Positions 62,432 to 64,000 of a DNA stretch of 64,000 nucleotides are shown here, piece by piece. The DNA lies in NCBI RefSeq assembly GCF_016463645.1, contig NZ_JAEMQX010000003.1, positions 1 through 64,000 on the forward strand, written 5' to 3'. The notes beneath the pieces were generated by a model. It did not search any database and was not told the DNA's origin. It saw only the letters and a list, made by a program, of their open reading frames with translations. A program made the translations under genes and the position numbers. How positions within the stretch are numbered: the first letter of the stretch is position 1; each line of letters opens with the position of its first letter. Source of the DNA: Sphingopyxis sp. (GTDB taxonomy: Bacteria; Pseudomonadota; Alphaproteobacteria; Sphingomonadales; Sphingomonadaceae).

Positions 62432-62991
62432 AATTCTACAGGCAGATCGCGCTGGCGGGGGCGCTTGCGATACTCGGCGGTTGCGCGGGGCAGACCCCGC
62501 TTGCCGGCAGCGGCGACGCGCCGCCGCCCGCCGCGGCGTTCGTCCTGTCGCCCGGCGACAAGATCAAGATCGCGACCTATGGCGAGGAAACGCTCACCGG
62601 CGATTTCGAGGTATCGCCTGCCGGCACCATCGCCTTTCCGCTGATCGGCGAGGTCAAAGCCGCAGGCCTGCAAACCGGCGAGCTGTCGAAGGCGCTCGAA
62701 GCCAGGCTCGGCGAGGGCTATCTGCTCGAACCGAAAGTCTCGGTGCAGGTCGCGAGCTTCCGCCCCGTCTATGTGCTCGGCGAGGTGAACAAGCCTGGGG
62801 AATATCCCTATACGCAGGGGCTCACCATTCGCGGCGCCGTCGCCAAGGCCGACGGTTTCACCTATCGCGCCAACGAGAAGCGCGTGTTCCTGAAGCGCGC
62901 AGGCGAAGCCGGCGAAACCGCCTATCCGCTCACCGCCGATTTTGCGGTCCTCCCCGGCGACACGATCCGCTTCGGCGAGCGCTATTTCTGA
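62428..62991 (+). CDS. Polysaccharide export lipoprotein (Wza/GumB type)
   Basis: A 187-residue export protein. The signal peptide ends in a lipobox (LGGCAGQ) with Cys at about residue 20. The Poly_export domain VLSPGDKIKIATYGEETLTGDF is followed by SLBB-like FRPVYVLGEVNKPGEYPYT. It forms the outer-membrane channel with the Wzc-like protein as inner-membrane partner. Shorter than E. coli Wza, like GumB. Overlaps both neighbours. Confidence 0.93.
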   Translation: MKFYRQIALAGALAILGGCAGQTPLAGSGDAPPPAAAFVLSPGDKIKIATYGEETLTGDFEVSPAGTIAFPLIGEVKAAGLQTGELSKALEARLGEGYLLEPKVSVQVASFRPVYVLGEVNKPGEYPYTQGLTIRGAVAKADGFTYRANEKRVFLKRAGEAGETAYPLTADFAVLPGDTIRFGERYF

Positions 62992-63716
62992 TGGATATGG
63001 CCACCGCATCGCTCGCACCCGCGCCAGCATTCGAAGAACCGGTGCCCGACGAAGCCGGCAAACCACATTTGCGCGGTTGCCCGGTCAGCTTCGCGAAGCT
63101 TAAGGCGCTGCTCGCTGCCGACCTCTATCGCTATGCCGGGCGCGTCGGCTTCGGCGCCTTCGCGAAGCATTATGCCTTTACGCCGGGATATAAATATACG
63201 GTGCTGATGCGCACCACCGGTTGGCTTAAACTGAAGCCCGCCAAAGGTTTCGGCTTCTACATTCTCTTCAAGTGGCTGCTACTGCGCGCACGCTACAAAT
63301 ATGGCTTCGCGATCCCGGAATATATGGAGATCGGGCCCGGCCTCTTCCTCAACCGCTTCGGCGGCTTCTATTTCCACGGCGACACGGTGCTGGGCAGCAA
63401 TGTCAACATCACCCACGGCGTCGTCCTCGGCTATATGAACCGCGGTGGACGGCGCGGCGCGCCAGTGATCGGCGACCGCACCTTCTTGGGGTCGGGCGCC
63501 AAGGTGATCGGCGGCATTCATGTCGGGGCGGAGGCCGCGATCGGCGCCAATGCGGTGGTGACTAAGGACGTGCCCGAACGCGGCGTCGTCGGCGGCATCC
63601 CCGCGAAGCTGCTCTCGGATCAGGGATCGGACGGCTATATCAATCGCCTCGCGCCGCCCGAGTTGCTCGCGGCATGCGAAGGAGCGCTGCACGGGTCGCG
63701 GACGAAGCCGGTCTGA
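62991..63716 (+). CDS. Hexapeptide-repeat acetyltransferase (serine acetyltransferase-like)
   Basis: A 241-residue protein. After a 60-residue helical front (SFAKLKALLAADLYRY) there is a left-handed beta-helix with NITHGVVLGYMNRGGRRGAP, GDRTFLGSGAKVIGGIHVGAEAAIGANAVVTKDV in hexad rhythm and PAKLL at the end, like CysE and WcaF. Position behind the export gene (TGATG overlap) points to O-acetylation of the polysaccharide or a precursor rather than cysteine synthesis. Confidence 0.9.
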   Translation: MDMATASLAPAPAFEEPVPDEAGKPHLRGCPVSFAKLKALLAADLYRYAGRVGFGAFAKHYAFTPGYKYTVLMRTTGWLKLKPAKGFGFYILFKWLLLRARYKYGFAIPEYMEIGPGLFLNRFGGFYFHGDTVLGSNVNITHGVVLGYMNRGGRRGAPVIGDRTFLGSGAKVIGGIHVGAEAAIGANAVVTKDVPERGVVGGIPAKLLSDQGSDGYINRLAPPELLAACEGALHGSRTKPV

Positions 63717-63723
63717 GGCGCCG

Positions 63724-64000
63724 TTACAGGCCCGAGAAGGTCACCCCCACCGACGCCCGATTGTCGGCAAACTCGCGGCCCGCCGTCAGGCCTTGGCTCG
63801 ACTGGGTGCGCCGCTGCACGTCGAACCGCAGCGCCAGCCGCTTGCTCACAAGGTACGACGCGCTGCCGCGCCAGGTCCAACGGTCGTCCTTCCGGTCGAT
63901 ATTGTTGAAATCGCGCTTTTCAAGCTCGCCACCCGCGCTGATGATCAGGTTGCGCAGCAGTTCGTAATCGGCGCGGAGTGTCATGTTCGTCGCCAGATAG
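63724..64000 (-). CDS. Outer-membrane beta-barrel protein of the EPS locus (partial)
   Basis: The C-terminal 91 codons of a gene that continues past the right edge. The translation shows alternating amphipathic strands (YELLRNLIISAGGELEKRDF, SYLVSKRLALRFDVQRRTQ) and ends ASVGVTFSGL. This is the BBP2_2 outer-membrane protein type often found beside GumC/Wza-like genes. ATG at 63984 is internal, since the frame is open to the edge. Start and size unknown. Confidence 0.7.
   Translation of the reverse strand, partial: YLATNMTLRADYELLRNLIISAGGELEKRDFNNIDRKDDRWTWRGSASYLVSKRLALRFDVQRRTQSSQGLTAGREFADNRASVGVTFSGL

Noticed and set aside
1-64000. CRISPR arrays, tRNA/rRNA genes, IS elements, prophage genes, restriction or defence systems.
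   Set aside because: None seen on reading both strands: no regular spaced repeats, no transposase or integrase motifs, no tRNA-like cloverleaf with confidence.

Overview
The window is GC-rich, tightly packed DNA with no RNA genes, insertion sequences, phage genes or CRISPR arrays that I can see. Four large TonB-dependent receptors, many acyl-CoA dehydrogenases and short-chain dehydrogenases, Spinster-type MFS carriers and a Gum/Wz-type exopolysaccharide locus point to an alphaproteobacterium of the Sphingomonadales. A Sphingopyxis-like genome is my best guess, from gene content only.

Layout. (1) 1-8.5 kb: two divergent catabolic operons. Leftward run a TonB receptor, an SDR and an APH-type kinase-fold protein (cut by the window edge). 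Rightward run an SDR, acyl-CoA dehydrogenase, SnoaL-like protein, alpha/beta hydrolase and Old Yellow Enzyme. (2) 8.6-22.7 kb: a carboxylic-acid (acyl-CoA) module. Leftward: TonB receptor and MFS, then a PhyH dioxygenase with a large/small acyl-CoA dehydrogenase pair. Rightward: acyl-CoA ligase, MarR regulator, AtuA-family protein plus its DUF4387 partner, enoyl-CoA hydratase, both subunits of a 3-oxoacid CoA-transferase and another acyl-CoA dehydrogenase. Three copies of a dyad built on TAGTCAA-N4-TTGACTA lie in front of these operons and suggest one regulon, probably run by the MarR protein. (3) 22.7-30.7 kb: ectoine/hydroxyectoine synthesis (ectA-ectB-ectC-ectD-ask), with a divergent EctR-like MarR gene upstream and two MFS carriers downstream. 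(4) 30.8-43.1 kb: a module of three operons that I cannot match to a described pathway. A leftward six-gene operon encodes a thioesterase, SDR, BKACE (beta-keto acid cleavage enzyme), ornithine-cyclodeaminase-fold imine reductase and two-part aconitase X. A rightward TonB receptor is followed, beyond a terminator, by an S9 peptidase and MFS carrier. A leftward M20 deacylase lies with a GntR/FCD regulator. A TTGT(A/C)TACAC element stands in front of the first two (divergent) operons and again in front of the third. (5) 43.4-48.4 kb: TauD-type dioxygenase, GPH-type symporter and TonB receptor, preceded by a small leader ORF joined to the receptor by a TAATG overlap. (6) 48.8-64 kb: exopolysaccharide locus with polymerase, Wzc-like autokinase, GalU, a beta-helix protein, a catalytically dead aldehyde-dehydrogenase homologue, UDP-glucose dehydrogenase, nucleotide-sugar epimerase, two glycosyltransferases, an acyltransferase, Wza/GumB-like export lipoprotein, a hexapeptide acetyltransferase and the end of an outer-membrane barrel protein.

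How it works together. The left 48 kb reads as several substrate-uptake-plus-catabolism cassettes, most with their own outer-membrane receptor and inner-membrane carrier, interrupted by an osmoprotectant operon. The right 16 kb makes and exports a uronic-acid-containing polysaccharide. The initiating sugar-phosphate transferase and the flippase are not in the window.

The points most worth following are the aconitase X/BKACE/TonB/peptidase regulon, the aldehyde-dehydrogenase homologue that has lost both its catalytic Cys and Glu, the two families of repeated operators, and the coupled leader ORF.
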